Assembly: GCF_040616545.1 (NCBI RefSeq)
Contig: NZ_CP156688.1
Coordinates: 1,984,001 to 2,048,000, forward strand
Origin: Akkermansia muciniphila
GTDB taxonomy: Bacteria > Verrucomicrobiota > Verrucomicrobiia > Verrucomicrobiales > Akkermansiaceae
Direction: 5' to 3'
DNA length: 64,000 nucleotides
In this document: one piece after another, positions 33,119 to 42,908 of the stretch
Layout: the number at the start of each line of letters is the position of its first letter
Position numbering within the stretch: the first letter of the stretch is position 1
Translations under genes and position numbers: made by a program
Notes under the pieces: model-generated
Told to the model about the DNA's origin: nothing
Seen by the model: only the letters and a program-made list of their open reading frames with translations
The model's database searches: none

Positions 33119-36085
33119 ATGAAGACTATTTTCTCCCTGTTCCTGCTGGCGGTGCTGGCATGCCGTATTGACGCCGTCCCGGTTTATCCCGGTACCGCTC
33201 CGGGCCGGGCCGCTCTCTCGGAAGCATCTTCCGGCGGTCAGACGGCCTATGCCTTGTCCAATGCGCTGCTCCGCGCCAGCTATGTGCATGACCGGAAGGC
33301 GGGGCTTCTGTCCCTGGGCGGCATATCCGTTCAGGGAAAAGCCGTAGCGGCTTCTGAAGGCACGCTCTTCATCATCAATCTGAAAGACGGGGCTTCCCTG
33401 CGTTCCGAGGATATGACGCTTCAATCCATTTCCACCGGATATGATCCGGGGGACAAAAAGGCGGTAAAAGCGGCTGACAGGCTTCCTTCCCGCTATCTGG
33501 ACGCCACGTTCGTCAGGGATGCCGTCACGGTGCGCTGGCGTGCCGTGCTGCACGATGGTTCCCATTACCTGCGCACGGAAATGAATATCTCCTCCACGGA
33601 GGCGCTGGAAGCGAACAGCGTGATTGCCATGCGCTACCCCGTGCTGCCCAATGGCGGGGCCGTCGTGGTCCGGGGGACGGCCAAAAGCGGTAATCCGGTA
33701 ACCAGCCCGGATATATTCTGCGGCCTGGAAACGCCTACGGGCATCAATTCCGTAACCCTCCCTTCCGGTTCCGGCGTGGATTGGAATCCTTTTGCCTGGA
33801 CGCCCGCTTCCTGGACGGAGCTTGCGGATTCCTCCATCATTCCGGAGGGCATGACCGCTCTGGACGGCACGGCTCCGGGCATGGACCGCCTGACTACCTG
33901 TGAAGGCGCGGTCAGCTATGCGTCCGCCGGAACGGATACCGTTACCTTCAGGTACGCCTCCGGAACCCACCGGCTGAACATGGTGGGCGTCCAGCTTCTG
34001 GATGAAGGAGGCGCCGTGGTCTCCCAGGACATTCATCCCGGTTACACCGGATCGGCCTCCTCCGGCAATTCCTATACGCTTCAGGTTCCTGCGGCCGGAA
34101 CGTACCGTCTCCGTTACTGGGTGGAAACGAAAACGGAGACCATCACCAGCTCCGGCACGGTGGGGCATTCCCTTTCCCCTTCGCTGGTAGAGGAGGAGGC
34201 CGCCAATGATCCCTGGCTGGTTCAGGGCCGCTGGCCCTGTTCCGCTACTCTGGAGCCGGACGCCTCCGAAACATTGCGCGTGTGGGAAATATCCTCCGTC
34301 ATCGGCGTGCTGGCTCCGGGCCAGGAGCGCCGCTCCGTACTGGTTTACACGGAACGCCAGCGCGCCGTGCCCTACCGTTCCATGGTGCATTACAATTCCT
34401 GGTATGAGCTTAACATCAACCGCAATGGCGGAAGCTGGCAGAACAGGATGCAGGAATCCCAGTGCCTGCCCGTCGTGGAGGCATGGAAGAAAAACCTGTT
34501 TGATGCCCATGGGATTTCCGTGGACGCCTTCGTCTGGGACGACGGCTGGGATGACTTTGACTCCCTTTGGAACTTCCATCCCGGCTTTCCGGACGGTTTC
34601 AGCACCCTGAACGCGGAGTGCCTGAAACAGGGGGCGGGCATCGGCGCATGGCTGGGGCCGACGGGCGGTTATGCCCCGGCCCAGGGCTCCCGCCTGAAGG
34701 CATGGAAAGCCCAGCATCCGGAGGCGCCGGCCTTCAACCTGTCCAATTCCATTTATTTTGAAGGGTTTACGGACCGCTGCAAATTCATGGTGCGGAATTA
34801 TGATATGAGGTACTTCAAATTTGACGGGATCGGTTCCGATGCGGAAGGCATCATCAATGTGATCCGGGAACTGCGCACGGAACGGCAGGACCTCTACTTC
34901 AACTGTACGGTGGGAACCTGGGCCTCCCCCTTCTGGTTCATGTACGCGGATTCCACCTGGCGTGACGGGAACGACTACCAGGAACGGGGAGACGGAGACG
35001 CGGACGGCAACGGGAACCGGAACAAATGGCTGACCTACCGGGACGATCAGATTTATGCCACCTTTGTCTCCAAATCTCCCCTTTGTACCCTCAACTCCCT
35101 GATGTTCCACGGCGTTATCCATTCCTCCCACGGCGGGCCGGATGCGATGTCCAAGGAGCTGGAAAGCGTAAAATGGGAAATGCGCCTCTCCGCCGCGTGC
35201 GGCTCCTCCCTCCAGGAGCTTTATCTGGACAAGGATCTGATGACGGCGGAGCATTGGGCGGAGCTGGCCCGGTGCATCGCCTGGTTCCGCAGCAACCGGG
35301 ATGTGCTGCCGGACGTTCACTGGGTAGGGCGCGACCCCTGGGACGCCAGCCGGGCGGAGGAAGACCGGGGAGGCATCTACGGCTGGGCGTCCTGGAACCG
35401 GGACAAGGCCACGCTGGCCCTGCGCAATTCCTCCAAGGCGCCTCACTCCTATACGTTCACGCTGCGCCAGGTCCTGGACATTCCGGCGGCCAATAACGAT
35501 CCGGTGTCTTTACGCGCCGTTCATGCGGACCAGGCGTCTCATCCGGAACTTACGGGCAAATCCCTTTCTCCGGATACTGCGGTGACGGTGACGATGCAGC
35601 CGTATGAAGTCATCGTCTTTGATACGGGGGCGGACAGAATTTCCCCCGGCACGGCGTGGGATGCCTGGATTGCCTCCAATCTGGGAGGGGACGATGCCGA
35701 TGATGAAACCCTGGCGGCGCAAACGGCGGACCCGGACGGAGACGGAATTGCCAACCTGATGGAGTTTGCCCTGGGCGGAGACATGCTGAAACCGGACCGG
35801 CTGAACGGAAGAAAAGGGGAGAAAGCCCTGATTACGCACGGAATGGAAGAAGGACCTGTGCTGACCATGACTTTTACCCCCAACCCTGACGCCGCAGGCG
35901 TGGTGGCCTATACCGCCCAGTTTTCCGACGATTTGGAGAACTGGGAAGACCTTCCCGTGGAACTCCCGGAGGAAGCGGAGCAAACGCCCACGCCCGTAAC
36001 GGTGAAAGACCCGCGGGCGTCCGCCGGAGCTTCCAGAAGGTTTGTGCGCCTGAAAGTGGAAATGAAACGGAATGCAGAGGAATAG
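33119..36085 (+). CDS. Large secreted clan GH-D glycoside hydrolase (alpha-galactosidase-like)
   Basis: This 988-residue protein starts at ATG 33119 with a signal peptide (MKTIFSLFLLAVLACRIDA); the upstream in-frame extension overlaps the preceding terminator and is rejected. An N-terminal beta-sandwich carries an inserted carbohydrate-binding-like segment (about residues 270-360). A TIM barrel follows, with NSWYELNIN, VDAFVWDDGWDDFDSLW and YFKFDGIGSD, the last carrying the K-x-D nucleophile typical of GH27/GH31/GH36. HSSHGGPDAMS lies near the barrel end. The C-terminus has a calcium-loop motif DPDGDGIANLMEFALGGD, often seen in verrucomicrobial secreted proteins. It probably releases alpha-linked sugars from mucin or diet glycans; the exact family was not determined. 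Confidence 0.78.
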   Translation: MKTIFSLFLLAVLACRIDAVPVYPGTAPGRAALSEASSGGQTAYALSNALLRASYVHDRKAGLLSLGGISVQGKAVAASEGTLFIINLKDGASLRSEDMTLQSISTGYDPGDKKAVKAADRLPSRYLDATFVRDAVTVRWRAVLHDGSHYLRTEMNISSTEALEANSVIAMRYPVLPNGGAVVVRGTAKSGNPVTSPDIFCGLETPTGINSVTLPSGSGVDWNPFAWTPASWTELADSSIIPEGMTALDGTAPGMDRLTTCEGAVSYASAGTDTVTFRYASGTHRLNMVGVQLLDEGGAVVSQDIHPGYTGSASSGNSYTLQVPAAGTYRLRYWVETKTETITSSGTVGHSLSPSLVEEEAANDPWLVQGRWPCSATLEPDASETLRVWEISSVIGVLAPGQERRSVLVYTERQRAVPYRSMVHYNSWYELNINRNGGSWQNRMQESQCLPVVEAWKKNLFDAHGISVDAFVWDDGWDDFDSLWNFHPGFPDGFSTLNAECLKQGAGIGAWLGPTGGYAPAQGSRLKAWKAQHPEAPAFNLSNSIYFEGFTDRCKFMVRNYDMRYFKFDGIGSDAEGIINVIRELRTERQDLYFNCTVGTWASPFWFMYADSTWRDGNDYQERGDGDADGNGNRNKWLTYRDDQIYATFVSKSPLCTLNSLMFHGVIHSSHGGPDAMSKELESVKWEMRLSAACGSSLQELYLDKDLMTAEHWAELARCIAWFRSNRDVLPDVHWVGRDPWDASRAEEDRGGIYGWASWNRDKATLALRNSSKAPHSYTFTLRQVLDIPAANNDPVSLRAVHADQASHPELTGKSLSPDTAVTVTMQPYEVIVFDTGADRISPGTAWDAWIASNLGGDDADDETLAAQTADPDGDGIANLMEFALGGDMLKPDRLNGRKGEKALITHGMEEGPVLTMTFTPNPDAAGVVAYTAQFSDDLENWEDLPVELPEEAEQTPTPVTVKDPRASAGASRRFVRLKVEMKRNAEE

Positions 36086-36323
36086 GAGAACCCGGCATGG
36101 ATTGAACAGGGGGTCCTGCCCGGTTTTTCATGGTCTCTCCGGGGGCTGGTTCCTGATTAAATGGCTGTTGAGGTCTCCTGGGGCTGCTGGCGGCCAAGGA
36201 ATAAACCGAAGGCAGGAACTTCCCCGGATGATAAGCTCCTGAATGGGGAATGAAGGCGCAGACGGAAGAATAAAGGGTTTGTGGACCGGAAGGGATTCGT
36301 ATAAAATCCGTTCCGGTTTTCTT

Positions 36324-38252
36324 ATGACTAGTTCCTCCGCATCCGATTCCTCTCCGGCTCCCCGGAATACGTTTTCCCATCATCTGGGGATGAAAGGATT
36401 TCTGCTGATGGAGGGGCTGCTGAAGCTCATCGGCATGAAAACGCTTTACCGTCTGGGACGCGTGGCGGGCGGCGCGGCGTGGTATCTGCTGCCGCAGCGG
36501 CGGAAAATCGTGGAGAGGAACCTGCGCATTGTGCTGGACCCGGCGTTGCGCGGGAAGAAGCTGCATCAATTGAGCCGGGAAAATTTCAAAAGGACGATCG
36601 CCAATTTCCTGTGCTCCGCGAAGACGGCCACCCTGACGGATGAGCAGTTGAAAAAATGCGTTGCCATCAGGGGGCATGAGGAATTTGCAGCTCCCGTGCT
36701 GGAAGGGCGGGGGCAGGTATGCGCCATAGCCCATTCCGGCAATTGGGAAGCCCTGGCACGGATACGCGTGTTTTTCCCGGAGGTGGAGCGTTACGGGTCC
36801 ATGTACCGCCAGTTTGACAATCCGCTGATGGAGGAATACATGTATAGGCGCCGCACGGAGAGGGGGACGCAGATGTTTTCCAAGGAGGGAGGAATCAAGG
36901 CTCCCATGAAGCTGCTGAAGGAAGGCGCGGCCCTTGGAGTGCTGAGCGACCAGTTTGTCTGGGAGGGGGTGCACGTCCCGTTCTTCGGGAAGGTGACCGG
37001 TACCACTCCGCTGCCGGCCCTGCTGAAAAAAAGGACCGGGGCAGGCATGGTGGCGATAGCGGTGCGCACGGATTCTCCGGGGCACTGGATATCCGATATG
37101 GGGAACGTGGTTGATTTTTCCCGTTCCGACGGCTCCCTGGCGGGAGACACCATGGAAGTGAACCGGGCCCTGGAAACCTTGATCGGCAAGTCCGTGCTGG
37201 ACGTATTCTGGATGCACCACCGCTGGAAATCCATTGACCGCTTTCCTCCCCGGGATGAAAAAACGTCCCGGCTTCTGGAAAACATGGAACTGAAGCCGTA
37301 CCGCATCCTGGTGGCCGTGCCGAAGGCCCTGGATGAAGCCCTGGTGACTGTTCCGCTGATCCGGGCGCTGAAAGCCGCCCGGTGCGACGTGCAGGTGAGC
37401 GTCATCTGCACGTCCGCCCAGGCAGGGGTATGGAAGACCATGCCGGAAGTCAGCCATGTGCTGCCGCACGATTCCCTGGAGCAGCTCCGGCAGGCGCTGG
37501 ATGCGGATGAATTCTACAATGACGGCCCGCTGGACATGGGCATCATGCTGGACCAGGACATGGAGACCCTGAAGGCGCTGGAGCCATACGGTCCCATGAT
37601 GTTCTCCGGGTTGGATACGCACCCCGGAGCCCGGAAATACAAATTCCGGGTAACGGCTCCCGTGCTGCGCGCCGCTCCCCCCATGCACCGGGTGCAGACT
37701 TATCTGGAGCTCGGCAGCCGGCACGGGCTGGACGCGTGGCAGCCTGCCGTGTTCCCGGTGAAAAAGGAGCAGGCTCCAGAAGACGCTCCCATTCTGATTG
37801 CTCCGTTCTCCAGCCTGGGGCCGGCCAATGAATGGAGCGAAGAGCAGTGGGCGGAACTTGTCCCCCTCCTGCCGCGCAGGGCCGTACTGGCAGCCCTGGA
37901 GGAAGACCGTGATCGCGCCGCCGCCCTGGCGGAGCGCCTGAATGTGGAACTGGCGGCAGGAATGCCGGAAGCGTTGTTCCCCGTCATGGATAACGCGGCT
38001 GCGGCCGTGGCGGTGGATGGAGATATTCCGGCCCTCTGCTCCTTCCGCGGTCTTCCGGTGGTGACCTTGTTTTCCACCCGTCTTCCGGATATTTGCCGGC
38101 CCATGGGCCTTTTCAACCGTTCCCTGTACAGCCACCAGTGCTGTTCCCCCTGCTTCCTGAGGGAATGCGACCGTGACGTTCCCTGCAACCGCCATATCTC
38201 CGTGCAGGAGGTGTTGGAGGCCTTGCACGGGATAAATACGTCTAGCATTTAA
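36324..38252 (+). CDS. Fused lipid A acyltransferase (LpxL-like) and heptosyltransferase-like GT9 protein
   Basis: This protein of 642 residues combines two domains. Residues about 20-315 match the LpxL/HtrB lauroyl acyltransferase family: the catalytic motif is HSGNWE, followed by YRQFDNPLMEEYMYRRR, GVLSDQF, PFFGK and FWMHHRWK. From about residue 330 to the end a GT9 heptosyltransferase-like fold appears: ILVAVPKALDEALVTVPLIRAL, a middle Rossmann part with IAPFSSLGPANEWSEEQW, and a Cys-rich end, CCSPCFLRECDRDVPC. Acylation of lipid A and addition of core sugars are normally done by separate enzymes. ATG 36324 is preferred over an in-frame start 81 bases upstream, without a clear ribosome site for either. 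Confidence 0.82.
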   Translation: MTSSSASDSSPAPRNTFSHHLGMKGFLLMEGLLKLIGMKTLYRLGRVAGGAAWYLLPQRRKIVERNLRIVLDPALRGKKLHQLSRENFKRTIANFLCSAKTATLTDEQLKKCVAIRGHEEFAAPVLEGRGQVCAIAHSGNWEALARIRVFFPEVERYGSMYRQFDNPLMEEYMYRRRTERGTQMFSKEGGIKAPMKLLKEGAALGVLSDQFVWEGVHVPFFGKVTGTTPLPALLKKRTGAGMVAIAVRTDSPGHWISDMGNVVDFSRSDGSLAGDTMEVNRALETLIGKSVLDVFWMHHRWKSIDRFPPRDEKTSRLLENMELKPYRILVAVPKALDEALVTVPLIRALKAARCDVQVSVICTSAQAGVWKTMPEVSHVLPHDSLEQLRQALDADEFYNDGPLDMGIMLDQDMETLKALEPYGPMMFSGLDTHPGARKYKFRVTAPVLRAAPPMHRVQTYLELGSRHGLDAWQPAVFPVKKEQAPEDAPILIAPFSSLGPANEWSEEQWAELVPLLPRRAVLAALEEDRDRAAALAERLNVELAAGMPEALFPVMDNAAAAVAVDGDIPALCSFRGLPVVTLFSTRLPDICRPMGLFNRSLYSHQCCSPCFLRECDRDVPCNRHISVQEVLEALHGINTSSI

Positions 38253-38320
38253 GGATATTTATAGAAAAAGACTTATTCCTCTGTCTATAATGAAGATAGG
38301 TTTTCCTTAAAAATTAAATT

Positions 38321-38617
38321 ATGACTAAAGGTATTAATTTAAAAAAATTGAGGAATGATACCCATTTGACATTGGGTCGTCTTGCAGAATTATCCGGATA
38401 TAATGTGGCCACTATAGTCCGTTTGGAATAGGGAGAAAAAGTACCTCCACATATCAGGGAATCTGTGGTTTCCATTCTTTTGAGCGCCAGGGAAGAAGGT
38501 TTGGCTCTAGACGTCAGAATATGGCGTGAACGAGCTTTAAGAGCTGAAAGTAAAGTAGAAATTTTACTTGAGATGGTCAAAGGTGCAATGAATGTTCTGA
38601 ATAATTCTAAGGATTGA
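38321..38617 (+). pseudogene. XRE-type HTH regulator interrupted by an in-frame TAG
   Basis: ATG 38321 opens a frame reading MTKGINLKKLRNDTHLTLGR and continuing through a helix-turn-helix to VRLE. Then TAG occurs at 38429-38431, after which the same frame continues GEKVPPHIRESVVSILLSAR to TGA at 38615. Normal XRE proteins read VxRLExGExxP at this point, so the amber codon replaces a single residue (probably Gln, Lys or Glu) and the homology continues beyond it. It is therefore a recent nonsense mutation or a sequencing error; a truncated 36-residue product would lack the last helix. AT-rich compared with its neighbours. Confidence 0.75.
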
Positions 38618-38634
38618 GTAGATTTTTTGTATTT

Positions 38635-39417
38635 CTAATATACTATATTTCTTAAATTTTCTTCCCGGCGGAAAATATGGCGGGCCTGTTCCGTCAGTTC
38701 CGCGGACGGTTCCGGGACGTCCTTCAAGGTATATTCCAGATTCAGTTCATCCCACTTGAAGCGTCCCATCTGGTGGAAGGGGAGCACGTCCACGCGCTCC
38801 ACGTTGCCCAGGCGCGCCGCATAGCGGGAGAGCTCCGCGATGTCTTCCATGTTGTCCGTGAGGCCCGGAACCAGCACGTACCGGAGCCAGGCGGGTTTGC
38901 GGAGGGCGGCCAGGCGCTCCGCGAATTGCAGGGTAGGGCGCAGTTCCCCGCCTGTCAGGGCCTTGTACCGTTCCGGGTTCCATGCCTTGATGTCCAGCAG
39001 GACCAGGTCCGTGTTCGCCAGCATGTCTTCATCCGCATTCCGGCCCAGATGGCCGGAGGTGTCCAGGCAGGTGTGCAGCCCCAGGCCTTTGCATCCCTTC
39101 AGCACGGCTTTGGAAAAATCCGGCTGAAAGAGGGGATCGCCTCCGGACAGGGTGACGCCCCCGCCCGCCGCCAGCAGGAAATCCCGGTAACGGGCTATTT
39201 CTTCCAGAACGTCCGCCGCGCTTCTGTTCCGGCCCCGGCGCACACAGGAGGTATCCGGATTGTGGCAGTAGCGGCAGCGCAGGCTGCACCCGGACAGGAA
39301 GAGGACGAAGCGGATGCCGGGACCGTCCACGGTGCCGCAGGATTCCACGGAATGGACCAGTCCCGCGGCGGCGGATTCACCGCCCGGAACCGGGTTCTGG
39401 GGAAAAGCCTGGGGCAT
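38635..39417 (-). CDS. pflA: Pyruvate formate-lyase activating enzyme
   Basis: This 260-residue radical SAM enzyme installs the glycyl radical on PflB. The cluster-binding CxxxCxxC lies in CSLRCRYCHNP at about residues 44-54. It is preceded by ESCGTVDGPGIRFVLFLSGC, diagnostic of PflA-type activases, and followed by VTLSGGDPLFQPDF (SAM-binding GGE-like motif) and LLDIKAWNPERYKALTGG. It lies 16 bases downstream of pflB on the same strand, so the two form an operon used in anaerobic pyruvate metabolism. Confidence 0.95.
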   Translation of the reverse strand: MPQAFPQNPVPGGESAAAGLVHSVESCGTVDGPGIRFVLFLSGCSLRCRYCHNPDTSCVRRGRNRSAADVLEEIARYRDFLLAAGGGVTLSGGDPLFQPDFSKAVLKGCKGLGLHTCLDTSGHLGRNADEDMLANTDLVLLDIKAWNPERYKALTGGELRPTLQFAERLAALRKPAWLRYVLVPGLTDNMEDIAELSRYAARLGNVERVDVLPFHQMGRFKWDELNLEYTLKDVPEPSAELTEQARHIFRREENLRNIVY

Positions 39418-39433
39418 CCGCTTCCTGGCTGGG

Positions 39434-41692
39434 TTAACGGGTGTGGAAGGTTCGGTTGAGAACCTCCTCCTGCTGTTCGCGGGTGAGCTTGATGAAGTTC
39501 ACGGCATAGCCGGAAACGCGGATGGTCAGCTGCGGGTATTTTTCCGGGTGGTCCATGGCGTCCAGCAGGGTTTCCCGTTCCAGCACGTTCACGTTAATGT
39601 GGTGCCCTGTGGCGGCAAAGTAGGCGTCCAGCAGGGAGACGAGCTTGGCGCGGCGTTCCCCTTCTTCCTTGCCCAGGGCCTGCGGCACGATGGAGAAGGT
39701 GTAGGAAATGCCGTCCAGGGAGTCGTCATAGGACAGCTTGGCGACGGAAAGCATGGAGGCCACGGCTCCGTTTTTATCCCTGCCGTGCATCGGGTTGGCC
39801 CCGGGCGCGAAGGGTTCCCCGGCGCGGCGGCCGTCCGGCGTATTGCCCGTCTTCTTGCCGTAAACCACGTTGGAGGTAATGGTCAGGATGGACTGGGTGG
39901 GCAGGGAGCCGCGGTAGGTGTGGAGCTTGCGCAGTTTTTCCATGAACCCGGTGACCAGGCCGCATGCGATCTCGTCCACGCGCGGATCATTGTTCCCGTA
40001 GCACGGGAATTCACCTTCCGTCCTGAAATCCACAATAAGGCCGTCTTCATTGCGGATGGCCTTCACCGTGGCGTATTTAATGGCGGACAGGGAGTCCGCG
40101 GCCACGGAGAGCCCGGCGATGCCCGTAGCCATCGTTCGCAGGATTTCAGGATCATGCAGCGCCATTTCAATGCGTTCATAGCAGTACTTGTCGTGCATGT
40201 AGTGGATGATGTTCAGGGCGTCAATATAGGTCTTGGCAAGCCAGTCCTGCATCTTGTCGTACAGGGCCATCACTTCATCATACTTCAGAATCTCCTCCGT
40301 ATAGCGCGGGGAGGGCGGGGCCACCTGTTTGCCCTTGAGTTCATCCATGCCGCCGTTCAGGGCATACAGCAGGCATTTGGCCAGGTTGGCGCGCGCGCCG
40401 AAGAACTGCATCTGCTTGCCGATGCGCATGGCGGATACGCAGCACGCGATGCCGTAGTCGTCACCCCAGTGCGGGCGCATCAGGTCATCGTTCTCATACT
40501 GGACGGAGGACGTCTCAATGGAGACCCTGGCGCAGAAGCTCTTGAAGGCTTCCGGCAGGTTCCCGGCCCACAGCACGGTCAGGTTCGGTTCCGGAGCGGG
40601 ACCCAGGTTGTACAGGGTCTGGAGCATGCGGAAGGAGCTGCGGGTGACCAGGGTGCGGCCGTCTTCCCCCATGCCGCCGATGGATTCCGTTACCCAGGTG
40701 GGGTCCCCGGAGAAAAGGTTGTTGTAGTCGGGCGTGCGGATGAAGCGGACGATGCGCAGTTTCATCACGAACTGGTCCATGATTTCCTGCGCCTCCTCCT
40801 CCGTAAGGAGGCCCTGCTCCAGGTCCCGGGTGAAGTAGATGTCAAAGAAGGTGGAGACGCGGCCCAGGGACATGGCGGCTCCGTTCTGTTCTTTCACGGC
40901 AGCCAGGTAGCCCAGGTAGGTCCACTGGACGGCTTCACGGGCATTTGCGGCGGGGCGGGCCAGATCGCAGCCGTAGGAGGCGCCCATCCGGGCGAGTTCC
41001 TCCAGGGCGCGGATTTGCTCGCTCATTTCCTCGCGCAGGCGGATGACCTCGTCCGTGAGGGGGATATTCTCATGGCGTTTGAGGTCCTTGCGGCGTTCGG
41101 CGGCCAGTTTGTCCGTGCCGTACAGGGCCACGCGGCGGTAGTCCCCGATGATGCGCCCGCGGCCGTAGGCGTCCGGAAGCCCGGTGATGATGCCGGCGGA
41201 ACGGGCCGCGCGGATGTCTGAGGTGTAGGCGTCAAAAACGCCCTCGTTGTGCGTCTTGCGTATCTTGTTGAAAATGTCCGCAGTCTTTTCGCACATCTTG
41301 AACCCGTAGGCTTCCAGGGCCTGCTGGGCCATGCGCAGGCCGCCGAAGGGCATCAGGGCGCGTTTCAGGGGGGCGTCCGTCTGCAGGCCCACCACCACCT
41401 CCAGCTCCTTGTCAATGTAGCCGGGCTTGTGGGAGACGATGGAGGAAACCACTTCCTCGTCCGCATCCAGCACGCCGCCGTTGTCCGTTTCCTGTTTCAG
41501 CAGGACTTTCAGTTCCTCCCAGAGTTGAAGCGTGCGCCGGGATGGCCCGGAAAGAAAATCTTCATTGCCGGAATAAGGCGTGTAATTGTTCTGGATGAAA
41601 TCCCGTACGTCGATGGACTCCGTCCATGCTCCGGGCTTGAATCCCTGCCATTCCTGGGGGAGGGCGGGGGATGCCTTCAAGTCTTTTGCCAT
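39434..41692 (-). CDS. pflB: Formate acetyltransferase (pyruvate formate-lyase)
   Basis: At 752 residues PflB is the normal length. It cleaves pyruvate to acetyl-CoA and formate under anaerobiosis. The adjacent active-site Cys pair is in [16 protein letters not shown], and the radical Gly in [12 protein letters not shown] near the C-terminus. Other family blocks are [17 protein letters not shown] and VTSFRTEG-like [16 protein letters not shown]. Start ATG 41692 (MAKDLKA) is preferred to the longer frame; ATG 41701 (MISMAKD) is also possible. It is co-transcribed with pflA. Confidence 0.96.
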   Translation of the reverse strand: MAKDLKASPALPQEWQGFKPGAWTESIDVRDFIQNNYTPYSGNEDFLSGPSRRTLQLWEELKVLLKQETDNGGVLDADEEVVSSIVSHKPGYIDKELEVVVGLQTDAPLKRALMPFGGLRMAQQALEAYGFKMCEKTADIFNKIRKTHNEGVFDAYTSDIRAARSAGIITGLPDAYGRGRIIGDYRRVALYGTDKLAAERRKDLKRHENIPLTDEVIRLREEMSEQIRALEELARMGASYGCDLARPAANAREAVQWTYLGYLAAVKEQNGAAMSLGRVSTFFDIYFTRDLEQGLLTEEEAQEIMDQFVMKLRIVRFIRTPDYNNLFSGDPTWVTESIGGMGEDGRTLVTRSSFRMLQTLYNLGPAPEPNLTVLWAGNLPEAFKSFCARVSIETSSVQYENDDLMRPHWGDDYGIACCVSAMRIGKQMQFFGARANLAKCLLYALNGGMDELKGKQVAPPSPRYTEEILKYDEVMALYDKMQDWLAKTYIDALNIIHYMHDKYCYERIEMALHDPEILRTMATGIAGLSVAADSLSAIKYATVKAIRNEDGLIVDFRTEGEFPCYGNNDPRVDEIACGLVTGFMEKLRKLHTYRGSLPTQSILTITSNVVYGKKTGNTPDGRRAGEPFAPGANPMHGRDKNGAVASMLSVAKLSYDDSLDGISYTFSIVPQALGKEEGERRAKLVSLLDAYFAATGHHINVNVLERETLLDAMDHPEKYPQLTIRVSGYAVNFIKLTREQQEEVLNRTFHTR

Positions 41693-41967
41693 GCTGATCA
41701 TAAATAGGATATGGTGTGGAAAAACGGAGAGGACGGCCCCGGCCTTTGAAAGGGCCGGAAACGGCGAAACTCCGCGCCGCTTGACTATACCGGGAATTTG
41801 CGGGGGCAACAAGGCCAATTCTTCCGGGTCCGGTTACCGGGGCGGGGAGCCTGGCCTGTTTCAAGAATCCAGCCGTTCCGGAATGGGAATGAGGAAAAAA
41901 CGGGAGCGCGGAAGCGGGGGAAATAGTTTTTCTTTACTTTCCGGGGCGCGGCCACAATATTTTAACA

Positions 41968-42753
41968 ATGCCGGGTTCCCATTTATTAAGATGTTTATTG
42001 CTGGCTGGCGTTTCCTGGATGGCCTTATTTTCCGGAGTCTGCGCGGATGAGCTGCCTTCTACGCTGAAGCCTCAAGTAAACGAGCGCGCCGTCTATGGCT
42101 GGAATGCACGCCATCAGGCCGTAATGCAGCGGAACCGGACGGTTAAGCCGGAATATGTCATCTTTGGTGACAGCATTACCCACCGCTGGGGGGGGGAGCC
42201 TTCCGGGGATAAAAGGGCCCTGGGGGCGGGAAAAGCGGCGTGGGAGAATCTTTTTTCTCCGCATACGGTGACCAATATGGGTTTTGGCTCTGATTATGTG
42301 GACAATGCCTACTACCGTGTGCAGCTTGGTGAATTGGACGGAATCTCTCCGCGCGTGATCATCGTGCTTTTGGGAACCAACAATATTGGCGGCAGGAAGG
42401 ATACTCCCCGGGCATGTGCGGATAACCTTAAGGCTTTCGTGAGCCTGGTGCGCGAGAAGTGCCCCTCTTCCAAAATCCTGCTCCTGGGCATTTTGCCCAG
42501 GAAGGAAAAGGAACTGGCGCCCCTGATTATGGAAACTAATCAAATAATATCTGGTCTGGCTGATGGAAGCACGGTGTTTTTTGCCAATCCGGGCACAGGG
42601 TTTCTGGCAAAAGATGGCGTGTCTCCAAAGCGCGGCCTGCTGGTGGATGGCTTGCATCCCGGTGCCAAGGGATACGATGTGCTGGGAAAGGAACTGAGTT
42701 TGCTTCTGAAAAAAATGGACGGCAAGTACAAGGGAAGCTCCGTAGTCCGGTAA
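41968..42753 (+). CDS. Secreted SGNH/GDSL esterase, first of two copies
   Basis: This 261-residue protein has a signal peptide (about residues 1-26, ending GVCA). The SGNH hydrolase landmarks are block I IFGDSITHRWGG (Ser), block II NMGFGSDYVDN (Gly), block III LLGTNNIGG (Asn) and block V VDGLHPGAKGY (Asp and His). It resembles the PAF-acetylhydrolase/rhamnogalacturonan-acetylesterase type, so an O-acetyl esterase acting on mucin sialic acids or other glycans is plausible, given the sialidase-like gene downstream. The next gene is a close paralogue, clearly a tandem duplication. Confidence 0.88.
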   Translation: MPGSHLLRCLLLAGVSWMALFSGVCADELPSTLKPQVNERAVYGWNARHQAVMQRNRTVKPEYVIFGDSITHRWGGEPSGDKRALGAGKAAWENLFSPHTVTNMGFGSDYVDNAYYRVQLGELDGISPRVIIVLLGTNNIGGRKDTPRACADNLKAFVSLVREKCPSSKILLLGILPRKEKELAPLIMETNQIISGLADGSTVFFANPGTGFLAKDGVSPKRGLLVDGLHPGAKGYDVLGKELSLLLKKMDGKYKGSSVVR

Positions 42754-42908
42754 AAGGGGAATGGAACAGTGAGCTTCCCGGTATGCCGGCGCGGCGGGGC
42801 CAACCGTTAAAACAGTGGTATTTTCCATCCGGGAAGGGATGCCGCCGCATGCAGCCTTGATGTGTGGGAGGATTTCCCTACACTGGATTCCAATTCAGCC
42901 GTTCCGTC

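Noticed and set aside
35874-38228. Minus-strand frame of 784 codons opposite the acyltransferase-heptosyltransferase fusion
   Set aside because: Shadow; the plus strand has catalytic motifs of both domains.
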